Source: Laccaria trichodermophora (Eukaryota; Basidiomycota; Agaricomycetes; Agaricales; Hydnangiaceae). From it: a DNA stretch of 64,000 nt. The number at the start of each line of letters is the position of its first letter. Within the stretch, counting starts at the first letter, position 1. The stretch lies in NCBI GenBank assembly GCA_018417955.1, contig JACTVC010000003.1, positions 496,001-560,000 on the forward strand, written 5' to 3'. A program made the position numbers and the translations under genes. Of this stretch, positions 34,385 through 44,494 are shown one piece after another. Below the pieces are notes generated by a model. It searched no databases, was not told the DNA's origin, and saw only the letters and a program-made list of their open reading frames with translations.

Positions 34385-34746
34385 TTCCTCTAACATCTCC
34401 ATGGTTTAGTTATTTATATGGTGCAAAGAAGGAAAATCCAGTTTCTATCTCTTGAGGGCATAGGCAACTAAAGATGTAATCAATATCTCAAGGGGAAGCC
34501 TTGACACATTATCATACAAGGAGTTTATCACCTGGTAAAGAGGTAATAAAAAGCAGATAGTTATGTTGGATGGTTAATTCCACACTAGTGTCAACCAAAA
34601 AAATCTATTTCTATTATTTTGCATCCCTGGGGTTTCCTTGGAGAAGCATGCTTTTTGAAGAAGTGGTGGGTCTGCCACTGGTGTCAGCTTGCTGGTCATG
34701 AATGACGCTTTTGGCCATGGCGCAGCCCTGATGTGGGTGTTTAACC
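34385..34746. other. 3' flank of the NACHT gene, nothing recognised
   Basis: AT-rich sequence without clear exon or repeat up to the target-site duplication of the next element. Confidence 0.4.
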
Positions 34747-34749
34747 TTA

Positions 34750-36910
34750 GGGCCTATTCAGTAACTGAGTTATCCCTAACCAAAACCAGGTTTGATGAGG
34801 GTCAGTTTGGCTTGTGAGGTACAATTCAATGTGACTGAGTTGGTGAGGCTTGTCACCTCTTGTCATGTACTCCAGAATTAGAGAGTTTGTGCATGCCACG
34901 AGGGAGCCACAGGGTGGCTCAGACTGTTGTGCAAACAACACAGCCACACAGTGGCCTTTGCCTTGATAACAAACTGATAGCGATGTCTCTTGAGATCGAT
35001 GCACTTCCTCCTGTTCATTCTTCTGCTACTTGTGTGTATGTCAATGATTATTCAGAGATAATCTAATGATCATGTTACATGACAATAGTATGTAGACCGG
35101 GACTTTTCGTGGGTATGAGCTACCTAAACTATGTAACTGTCCTGCCATTTATGCCTGCTTTCGTGACTTTCCGTTTGTAACACTAATCAGGACTTTCAGG
35201 GGGGCCCATGGCTTAACCCTTACAAGTGTAGGAACTTGATCACTTCTTTTACTCCCTGAGCTACCTTATCATCGCACCTAGATCTCACAGCACACCATCA
35301 TGTGGCTATCGCTGGCAGGCATTCTTGTGGGGAAACCCCTAACCCTGTAAGACTAACCCCATTTGACCTTAGTTCTTTCCTCAAGCAGAGGCCTCATGCC
35401 CCCTCAGATTTTTGTTCAGGCCTAATCGGTAGATGTGTGGAATAACCCAACCCTTTCGCATATTGGTGTTTGTTGATTGGCAAGGGGACTGGTTTACCAG
35501 CCTCGACTCTGTGATTTTTGCACATCATTTGTCAGCCACTAGGGCCTGTCCCAAGACTTCCAGTCTGCTTCTTCGGCAAATCTTCTTTTTCCAAGATAAG
35601 AGGAGTAAACATGGCCATGATATCATTGTGATCAGGGGGTGTGGGTATGTCATATTCGGCATCAGGGTCTATACAACAGACTGCATCACCTTCCCATACA
35701 CCTGACCTGTCTTGGCATCTCCCAGGGGTGTTGAATGCACATGGTGTCTAAGTTGTTTTCCACATGCAGGGGATTGAACTTGAGACCTTGTGGACCCAAG
35801 CCAGACAAACAATGGTGCCACCTGAGCCACCGTGCCCCCTCTGCTACTTGTACTACACTGTGTGCTATAGCTGAAGACTTACCCTGATTGTTTGATGGAA
35901 ACTCAGATACTGCAAGGTTCAGTTTCCTTCTTGAGTTTCATTGAGGAAATGTTGAAGGCCCAAGACAAAGACTCCCTATGCAGAGCTGGGAGCCTGTGGC
36001 CAGGTGGGGGGATAGATTTGAATAATTTGGGAGACAATGTTTGGCTGGAGCAGTTTCAGTACTGTTCCTTGTTTTTCTTCATGTTTTTTATTGATTTGTC
36101 ATAGCTTTACTTGCAAGGAGGTTCATTAACTTGTTGATGCTTTAGATTTAAGCTTGCCAGTGAGTCTGGTGTCCATTATGTGATTGCCTAGTGATGAAAG
36201 CTGTTGAGGGAACAAACTCCATTGGTCCTGAGGTCGAGGCATCATTGTCACGCTGAACACTGCCCAAAACATCAGGTTGTTGGGTAGACAAAGGCAAAAT
36301 TTCAAGGGGAAGTAAGCCCACCTCACAATCCCATGGCAGGGACTTTGGAACAGCTTTCGGTTTCTTCTTGCAACCTTTCTTTGGCATGGAAATAGATGAT
36401 GGGCAAATGAAGCCATGTTGTGGCTTCTTTATTTGCACAACAAAAACAAACCACAATATGGGAATCAGGCAGCCTGTGGCTTGCACAAACTCTCTATTAT
36501 CCAGACTTCTGCCATGTTGCAGGACACGTCACCAAAACACCTTCAGCATTGTTTAATGTTGAGTGGCAGGGCATATTTACCTCCATTACAAAGTATTTAC
36601 CAGTGAAAAAAATTGAGGAAACACTATACCTGAGTGCTAGGAATGAGTATTCAGAGAGTGCACCGAATTGGGGCCACAAATGAAAGATTTAGTCAAGCTC
36701 ATTGTTGGAAATGGCAAGCAGCAAACAGTGAGCATGAATCTTTGATGGTATTGTGTGACAAGCCCAAATCAACCCTAACCTACCCTAACCAGCAGTTACC
36801 GAACGAAAATTTGGCTTGGTTTTGAGGTTAACCATTGATTTCCTTTTTTGGGGTCTAAACCTGACCAAACCTGGTTTTGGTTAGGGATAACTCAGTTACC
36901 GAATAGGCCC
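34750..36910. mobile_element. PIF/Harbinger-like TIR element, non-autonomous
   Basis: 2161-bp element with terminal inverted repeats of about 45 bp (one mismatch in the first 45) beginning GGGCCTATTC. It is flanked by TTA at 34747-34749 and TTA at 36911-36913. A 3-bp TTA/TWA duplication with GGGCC-type ends is the hallmark of PIF/Harbinger and Tourist-like elements. A second, subterminal inverted pair contains 'agagagtttgtgca' near 34,876 (plus) and its complement near 36,490. No transposase or Myb-like ORF is seen. A tRNA-derived SINE head sits inside on the minus strand. Confidence 0.8.
35765..35838 (-). mobile_element. tRNA-derived SINE head
   Basis: On the minus strand it begins GGGGCACGGTGGCTCAGGTG, with an A-box-like tggctcaggtgg and a B-box-like AGTTCAATCCCC 50-60 nt later. 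The body seems to continue toward about 35,430, but the 3' end is not clear. Unrelated in sequence to the tRNA-like cassettes at 10-27 kb. Confidence 0.6.
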
Positions 36911-36913
36911 TTA

Positions 36914-37206
36914 GGAGAAAGGCCATCAATTAACGATGAGTAATTTGACAAAGAGGGGGTGGAAATTTGATGGTTGAGGCCCCAATGTAAAAGCAATATG
37001 CTCACCACTGATAGGACTCAAGAACACAACACTAGCTTTTGACTTATTGAAATGGATTTTGAGCTCATACTACAACAAGAAGTTACAATGTAAGGAGACA
37101 GTGGGTGAAGAACACAGAGGGCAGCATGACTCAGAAGGGCAAAAAAATGTATATCAACTGGTCACAACCTCAAGCAACATGATATCAAACAGTGACTGGT
37201 ACTCCA
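36914..37206. other. Spacer, nothing recognised
   Basis: Short AT-rich spacer between the Harbinger-like element and the 3' end of the ferritin-like gene. Confidence 0.4.
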
Positions 37207-39053
37207 CTACCAAACTGGATGGAGGTTCTTGCCAATGTAATGCTCAATTGAATTTAGCCTAAGTCTCTGCTGTTCCAGTGTATCATCAGGAACAGCACAA
37301 ATCGCCTCCCTCACTCTAAGCTTCAATTCCCGATACAGATACTTGGGCCTCAAAGGCTGCAGAATAGGCACAAGACTCCCATCAGCTGCAGTGATCAACA
37401 TGTAATAGTTGAAGCACGGAGCAGCGACATTCTCTGAGTTACCCCCCAACTTCTGCTAAATGAGGATTTCAGCAAGGGGTGTGAGTAGGTTACTCATGAT
37501 CCCATGAATGTTTTGGAAGAGGACGGGGTGGAGGGCTTTTTTGAGGGGGTGCCAGACCCACTGGATGGTTTGTAGTAGATAGCAATAGGTTGCGTCAAAT
37601 GCAAGGGAAAGCTAGGCATGTGTGCTTGAGTGCAGTGTGATAAGAGAAAGGTGAGTTCTCTTACCCTGTAAATGTAGTTATTCTGATATATATTCCAATA
37701 ATCCACAGTCTTCGGATTGTCCAGAACTTGATGGACATCCCAAACCTGCGGCCTTGAATAGAGCTTGGAGAAAACATCATAGTGGGAATTGTCAACCCTG
37801 AGGTTGCCCTCCCCTTGCTCGATGATAGTCCTCAATGCCCAGAGAGCAGTAGATTGGTCGTTAATCACAAAGAGGTGGTCCCCAAAAAACCTATTCCTGC
37901 AGAACTGCACTCCTGGGTTCTTCATAAAATTCTTGTCAGGAAGACCTCTAATGCCTGCGAGGTATATATGTTTTAATGAGAAACAGAGGATAATAAGAAG
38001 CGCTAGTGACCTGTGATCAGATCCTTGTAGAGTTTGCCAATGCTGCTGTACTGGGAAGCCAGGACATCATGATCATTCATGGGTGAAGATGCACCACCAT
38101 CGGCTGCAGACTCAATCTGGTGCAAGTTGCCATAAAGGTGATGTGAGGTTGAACCTAGAAGCCAAGATACATACTTCCATGAAATGGCCTAAACTCTCTG
38201 TCTTAAGTGCCTCCAAGATCATCAGGATCTTGCCATATAACATGCAGCCAGGGTATTGAGGCATGACACAAGGGTCGTACAGTTCCACAGAACCTCCAAG
38301 TGCAGAGAGGAGGTTGCCAGCCAAAGAGAGATGGAGCATTTCCTGCTCTACAACACCTGTGAAAAAATCTGTCAGCAAAGCTACTAGAAGGGGGGTTTGG
38401 GAGGGATATGTCTTACTCCTGAGGGTTGTACGGACCTGCAAAGTGACAGCTTGGTTGGTTGGCTTGATACTATACATTGCATAGAGATAGAGGGGGATGG
38501 TACTCAGTTCAATCATCATGCTGGCATGAATGTGTTTGATCATGGCACCATAATCCCAATGCTGGGGTGGACCTTGGGGTAGCTGGAGTGGTGGGATTTG
38601 TGGGGCTCCACCTCCACCTCCACCTCTGCCATTGCCTCCTGCGCCTCTGCCTCCACTGCTGACTCCTCCACCTCCACCTTTTTTGTCTTCTTTCTTTCCA
38701 CCTCCATGGATGCATGCCGCTTCGCCTGTGTGTTTGAGGTCTGCAAAGGTGACAGGGTGTTTGTAGGCTGTGGATTGAACATCGGGTTTGAGGGATGCAG
38801 CTAGAATGGTGTGTTTGAGGGCTGTCAATTGGGTTGCAGGTTTGAGGGCTGTAAAGTGGGCTGTGGGTTTGAGGGCTGCGCCTTCAATGGCGCTTTGGAG
38901 TGCTGCAGATAAAACCGCAGGGTCAAGGGCTTCAAGTTGTGTGGTGGGTTCAAGGCCAACAAATTGGACAGCACTTTGGAGGGCTGCAATTTGGATGGCA
39001 GGTTTGAGGGCTGCAGCTTGTACGGCATGTTCAAAGATACCTCCGAAAAGATT
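37207..39053 (-). pseudogene. Ferritin-like (PF12902, VioB/iminophenylpyruvate dimer synthase-like) gene with an in-frame TAG
   Basis: Minus-strand multi-exon gene. The N-terminus has about eight 9-residue repeats (pattern xxxALxPAx, such as HFTALKPAT and QLTALKHTI), then a Gly-rich linker. The ferritin-like bundle follows: MIKHIHASMMIELSTIPLYL, VVEQEMLHLSLAGNLLSALG, YPGCMLYGKI, then ASQYSSIGKLYKDLI, TIIEQGEGNL and NSHYDVFSKLY. E in MIEL, ExxxH in VEQEMLH, and EQGEG...SHY are the family's metal-site and signature residues. Introns at about 38,356-38,412, 38,120-38,179, 37,953-38,010 and 37,609-37,661 restore the frame. One codon, 37456-37458, reads TAG between ILI and QKLGGNSENV; all else is open to VW-stop at 37207. 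It is either a recently broken gene or a single C-to-T difference from CAG. Start codon not found; the first exon seen begins after an acceptor at 39054. Confidence 0.72.
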
Positions 39054-39254
39054 CTAACTACCCCATTTCTATCCCACACTCAAAGCATGGCAGCTGGTGG
39101 TTGTAATTCGAATCAGAGATACCAACGGCTTGCAGTGGTCAATGACAAGAACTGGTCATGAGGCGTCCCGAGTTTGGTAAAGCCCGTTTGCACATAAACA
39201 AAGTGGCTGAACACTCAATCTCTTGTCACAAGGGGGTGTCAGGATAATAATAAA

Positions 39255-39430
39255 AAGACCTAGGGTCAATTTTTTTGGTAGTGAGCACTGGGCTGAACCA
39301 ACCACCCAACGTAATCAGGCACATGTCTATTTTAGGAAATATGACATCACCATTGTGACTTTTATTCCTGCCTCGGGCCTCTTGAGTCTTGATTGAGTCC
39401 CGACGTTGAACATGCATTGCAGACCCAATG
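39255..39430 (+). repeat. Interspersed repeat R1, copy 1
   Basis: Starts 'aaaaagacctagggtcaattttttt' and includes 'cgtaatcaggcacatgtc'. A direct copy lies at about 44,928-45,100 inside the hAT-like element. Element type not identified. Confidence 0.6.
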
Positions 39431-39856
39431 CATAGGCACCTGCACAAGGTCAATGCAAATGAGGTGATATCAGAATGGTTTGACATGAAGATGTAACTAT
39501 GTTTACACTGAAACCCTAACAGAAAGTGGGTTTACCAATTGACCACCTTCACATCCCACTGGATCACATTGCTGGTGGTCAGCTCTGCTTGGGATCCACA
39601 AAAGCAATCCTCCAATCAATCTTACATTTTCATTTTTTGCACTGACCTCATGTTTTCTTGCTGTACAGACCTTTCGGAAATTCATGTCCACATGTTTTTT
39701 TTTGTGAAAGAAATAAAATAAATTGAATAAATGTAAAAATTGCTGCACTGTCATGTTCTCACTCTGCAATAGATTTCTGGTGATGATTTACCATCATATT
39801 AGTGCAGGTATGAAGGGAGAGAGACCTCCAGTTCATAGAATTAGGGTGGGACACCA

Positions 39857-40273
39857 ATGAACTTGCTGCCATCCTCGGTGTCTTGGGGAAAAGCACTGAG
39901 CGATACCAACGGTGCTGCCAATAATATTGGCCCTTCTGTACCAGATTTACTGTTTGGTGCCAGCAATGTTCCACCAGGAGAGAAAGGGAGTGGATTCCAG
40001 AGTCAACAGGAGGCTTTAAATCTTTTGCAAACCAATCTCAGCAGTGGGCAGCATTCAGATTCTCATAATTTGGGGAGCAAATTCCACAACTGCAAATCCA
40101 GCAGTTCCAGCAACAGCAGAAACCTCAGCCTTCCCTCTTTGGACAATCTCATTCCATGCCAGGTACCTCGTTCGGTGCAGCTCCATCCCAGCAACAACCT
40201 CAACCTTCCCTCTTCGGACAACCTCATCAACCTCAGCCTTCCCTCTTCTATGCAACCCACTGGCACAGCATAG
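39857..40273 (+). pseudogene. FG/Q-rich gene fragment
   Basis: One frame reads QFQQQQKPQPSLFGQ and later QPQPSLFGQPHQPQPSLF; another, just upstream, reads NNIGPSVPDLLFGASNVPPG. SLFGQ repeats with Q-rich spacers resemble FG-nucleoporins, but the frame changes near 40,070 and no structured domain follows. Probably a captured or decayed fragment. Confidence 0.35.
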
Positions 40274-40737
40274 TCAATCCGAAATCGGTCATGGACATTG
40301 CACACTCATACAAAAATACAGACGCATACTGTTTAGTGTTGCTGAAGTTCAGTCCTGAACCGACGGTTTGGACTGAACTGGCAGAACTGAACTGTCAGTT
40401 CAGTTACAGTTCTGGTTCCTGTTCGGGCTGGTGGTGTCATTTCCAGTTCACGGTTCGGCCCTTTTCAAAATTTCTGAGAACTGAGTTCGGACCTGTTCGA
40501 ACTGAACTGAACATACGATTTTTTTCATTTAGAAATGGCTAAAAAACATTGAACAAGAGTTGCATTGGTGAGTGTTTACGAAGTTTCTGTTTCTTTCCTA
40601 GTCAAATTTGTTGACAGACACATACAGTGAGCACAGAGTAACATGTAACGATTGTGACTGACCCTTTTCTTTCACCACCACCACATCAATAGATGCCAAC
40701 ATCATCACCCAATCGACTGGGGCTGCTGTACAATACT

Positions 40738-41115
40738 TTACCATCCCCCACGCAATCCACATGGACTCCACTGGATCCCACTGGCTTCCACTGGATTCCA
40801 CTGGACTCCACTGGACTCCACTATATACTGGACCATTATAACAATATTCACAAATCTGGACTCCACTGGACTCCACTGGACTCCACTGGACTCCCAACAC
40901 AAAACTGGACTGGACTGGACTGGACAAACTGGACACCACTGGACTTTCCCAACACAAAACTGGACTGGACTGGACTGGACTGGACTGGACTGGACTGGAC
41001 TGGACTGGACTGGACTGGACTGGACTGGACTGGACTGGACTGGACTGCAAATCACAAATCTGGACTCCACTGGACTCTCCCAACACAAAACTGGACTGGA
41101 CTGGACTGCCACAGA
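40738..41115. repeat. ACTGG pentanucleotide and ACTGGACTCC satellite
   Basis: A (ACTGG)n run occupies about 40,975-41,045, flanked by ACTGGACTCC decamers and interrupted by short unique sequence ('caaatctgg'). It is open in several frames (WTGLD repeats) with no sign of real coding. Confidence 0.85.
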
Positions 41116-41218
41116 CCTAAATTAATTTAGAATTCCTGAACTTAGATCTCAAAACAAAAAATAAAATTGAAATATATTAATTAATTAAATTAATTAAATT
41201 TACTAGATTCTATGTTAC

Positions 41219-41480
41219 AGAGAGGGGGAGGGAGAAGAAGGAAAAGAAAGGGGAGAGGGAAGAAGGGGGAAGGGAGGAATGGAGGGGGAGGGAGTGGTGT
41301 CAGGAAGGGAAAGGGAGGGGGGAGGGAGCAAGGAAGGGGGAAGGGAAAGGGAGGGGGGAAGAGAGGAATGGAGGGGGAGGGAGCAAGGAAAGGGGGAGGG
41401 GGAAAGGGGGGAGAGAGTGGAGGGCAGAGGGAGTGGTGAAGAGAGGAGGTAGTGATGGGGGGAGAGAGTGGAGGGGAGGG
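41219..41480. repeat. Long G/A-only tract
   Basis: About 250 bases made almost only of G and A on the plus strand, rich in GGGGGAGGGA and GAAAGGGG runs, with a handful of T/C interruptions. Able in principle to form triplex or G-quadruplex structures. No coding value. Confidence 0.85.
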
Positions 41481-41549
41481 GGTGGTGCTGCTGGGCCCTT
41501 GTCGCCGTTCTGCGTTGGCAGTGGTGGGCGCTGTCGCATATCATTGTGC

Positions 41550-41850
41550 TCGCATGTTGTTGTTGTTGTTGTTGTTGCGTGTTGTTGTTGTCATGTGTCG
41601 TTGTTGTTGTCGCGTGCCGCTGCTGGTCCCTCATCGCTGTTCCGCGTTGGCGTTGGCGGTGGTGGGTGCTCATTTGTCGTCGTTGCATGTCGTTTGTTGT
41701 TGTCGCGTATCGTCGTGCTTGCATGTCGTCGTCGTCGTGTGTCGTCGTCATCATCGTCGCGTTGTCGTTGTCGCATGTTGTCGTGCTCGCGTGTCATTGT
41801 CGTCGTCATTCTCGCACGTCGTCGTCCTCGTCGTTGTCGCGTGCTGCTGG
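41550..41850. repeat. Degenerate TTG/TCG trinucleotide repeat
   Basis: Mixed gttgtt, gtcgtc and gtcgcg units, strongly G/T/C biased. All six frames are partly open, so the 200-codon frames here are artefacts. Confidence 0.8.
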
Positions 41851-42329
41851 CACCTGTCATGGTGAGAACTGGGCATTGGGGTGGTGGGCATACGTACCCT
41901 TGGCCCATGATGTTGCCATGTCATGGGCGTTGTCCCTCGTTCTTGGCCCGTCATTCCGCGTTGGCGTGGGCGTTGTTGGCATGGGCATGGGCGTTGTTGG
42001 CATGGGCGTTGTTGGCGTGGGCAGCGTTGGCGTCAGCGGTGTTAGAGGACAGTGGTGGTGGTGGAAGGGAAAGGATGGTCACGGATGTGTGACCATGCCG
42101 CAAACATGATACGTGACGATATGGCACACCCTCAAGTAGTCATGTGACCTCACCCTGCAGACTGACCAAAATCATGAATCCTTATTGCAGCTATCACTAC
42201 CTATACTAATATGTATATCATTACCTTTCTATTCATTGATCAATAGAATTATAAGTTTGTATAGTCCATTTTGCTTTTTTTGTAGTATTCATAATTAATA
42301 ATAATAAGTAATAAGCAATAATGCACTGG

Positions 42330-42605
42330 AATCACTGGAATCCACTGGACTCCAGTGGATTCTGACTGGACTCATAGTCCACTGGACTGGGACTGGACTC
42401 AGGAAAGTGGCTTGTAGTCCAGTGAGAGTCCAGTGGATTGGACTGGACTGGACTGGACTTGAGTCCAGTGGACTGGGAATTGTGCAAGCCAATTTGGCCT
42501 GACAAATGGGCCACTGGAATCCACTGGACTCCACTGGAGTCCACTGGAGTCCACTGGAGTCCATATGGATTACGTGGGGGATGGTAAAGACCTTGCTGCT
42601 GTACA
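42330..42605. repeat. Second ACTGGACTCC array, inverted relative to the first
   Basis: Contains perfect short palindromes (CCACTGGACTCCAGTGG near 42,345) and ends with 'gtgggggatggta', the complement of the start of the first array at 40,738. Confidence 0.75.
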
Positions 42606-42982
42606 TGAAGCTGTCAGCATTGGCGCTTTCGATACGCAGCACAATGATGGATGTGACCTCTGCCTCAGAGCTGAGCACTGATGGTGCACAACCACGGTAA
42701 GTTTTTATGGAACGTCTCATTCCATTGTCAACAACTTACCACCATATGTCCTAGACTTGGAGGTTGACAACACTACATGTTTCAAACCACTTGTTGTTGA
42801 GAAAACATGGGTGCATAGTGGGGCAGGTGGTGTAGAGAGGGAGCAGGGAGATGTGGAATGGAATGGTATGTGTATCCTCTTTACTGTTTGTCCTGAACTT
42901 TCATCTACATTTTCCTAGGTCATCCTCGTTACCGACTTGCCCATGTCCTTACAGCCCCTCTTTGGAAACTGACCATCATCTA

Positions 42983-43249
42983 TCAACAGCCGCACATACA
43001 TCTGGTTTGCCTGACCGAAAAATCATCGAACATCCATTCCAACATCCCCCTTCCTCTCTCGTATCTTAACACGAACTGCTTCACCCTCCTCTCAGCCACA
43101 TCCCACTCCTCTTTCCCATCAAGCCATCGTTTCTGGATGTCCCTAACGTCGCTTTGTATCCCCTTCATCTCCCCCGCAGCACTGGAGAAGAGTGCGTACA
43201 TGTTTGCACAGATGGATGGAGGTGTGGCAGTGTTGTTGAGAGTACCAGG
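42983..43249 (-). other. Possible gene fragment of coiled-coil type
   Basis: Minus-strand frame with MYALFSSAAGEMKGIQSDVR and KEEWDVAERRVKQFVLRYE, whose composition looks like real helical protein. The opposite strand is also open here. No family recognised and no exon neighbours found. Confidence 0.3.
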
Positions 43250-44494
43250 GGTGCATTTGAGGAGGGACGAGGGACATAGATGTACCCTGTTACACAGTTG
43301 ATGACATGGGTGAGATTGATCATAGAGGTTTTGTCCTGAGGTCAGGAGTGAGTGGGATTGTTTGAGAGTGAGAGGGCACTTGGGTACCTCGACTGCAAGA
43401 GTTTCTAAGTTTCTAATTTGACAAGGCTGTAGTCTTCAACTAGTGATATCATGTTCAAGGCAGCGAATTGGGGTGGGGGGAGGCAGAGTGTGATTTTTCA
43501 AGTTAGGCTAGGTCTTGTACTTTGGTGTAAAAGTCCAAGTTGAATTCTGGACAAAGTATGAGTCTGATTTTGGTACTACAGAAACGAAGCATACCAAGCT
43601 CTCCATATTGTCTATCTTGGATAAGACATAAATTTTTGGCAGTTTGGCAGTTCGAACCGAGAACTGAACAGAACTGGATGGGAAAGAACGGTTCTTACCA
43701 GTTCAGTCCTGTTCGGTCCTCAGTTCTGTCTGGAGGTCATCAGTTCAGTTCTCAGTTCTCAAAAAGAGGTGAAGAACCGGACTGAACTGAACTTTGGCAA
43801 CACTAGTACTGTTTGGCAGGTGCCTTGTTCTCCATGCCTTGTTTGAGAGGGGTGCCCATCTGCACCCTGTCTGCCCTCACTTGGGATGACCCAGATGACT
43901 GGACTTATCATATAGCTCACATCCTGGCTCCCAACATCCTGAATCTGACCGCCAGCTTCTCCCTTCCGCTCCAGAGGTGCAGGAATTTGAGAGGTTCATT
44001 TATGGGTTCATCGTTGTCAGAGTTGTCAGACATGGTGAGAGATGGTAAAGGAATGTTGGGACACCCGGAAATAGAGATCAGTAGGCTAGTCACATACACT
44101 GTATGGTCGGTATAGATGATGCCAGTAATTTTCACATTTATTCAATTTATTTTATTTCTTTCACAAAAAAAAACATGTGGATGTGAATTTCTGAAAGGTC
44201 TGTAACGGTTGCCACACTACTGCAAGGAAAGTTATCAAATGGTCCAATATTATTATTGTCTTATGTAAGCAGTCTCAGTGGTCTTTTTTGGTGCATCCTG
44301 AGGCATTTAGCACATCTTGAGGATTTCTAGTATCTATTATGTATAATTTATCCACCAGGAAGGCTGCCCATAATGTTTTTGGGCCAAAATTTTTGAGCTT
44401 CCAATTTTTTTTTAATGGCCTGATGGCCCAACCAACCAACCAGCCCCCAGTCCAGGATTATGATCCTGACACTCCCTTGTCTTGTCATTCTCCC

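Larger units (their letters stand above)
39660..44215. repeat. Set of nested inverted repeats
   Basis: Three pairs of segments face each other around 41.7-42.1 kb. The outer pair is 39,660-39,745 against 44,125-44,215 (both contain gtgaaagaaataaaataaa). The middle pair is 40,320-40,510 against 43,640-43,815 (gaactgaact-rich). The inner pair is 40,730-40,880 against 42,330-42,605 (taccatcccccacg and ACTGGACTCC arrays). Arms between pairs are not similar throughout, so this is either an old inverted duplication or repeated insertion of the same elements in opposite orientation. Confidence 0.6.

Noticed and set aside
40598..41130. 145-162 codon frames (GLDWTGLDWT, QSSPVQSSPV)
   Set aside because: Direct translation of an ACTGG pentanucleotide repeat.
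41215..42109. Several 140-220 codon frames
   Set aside because: They lie in G/A-only and TTG/TCG repeats and overlap on both strands; composition artefacts.
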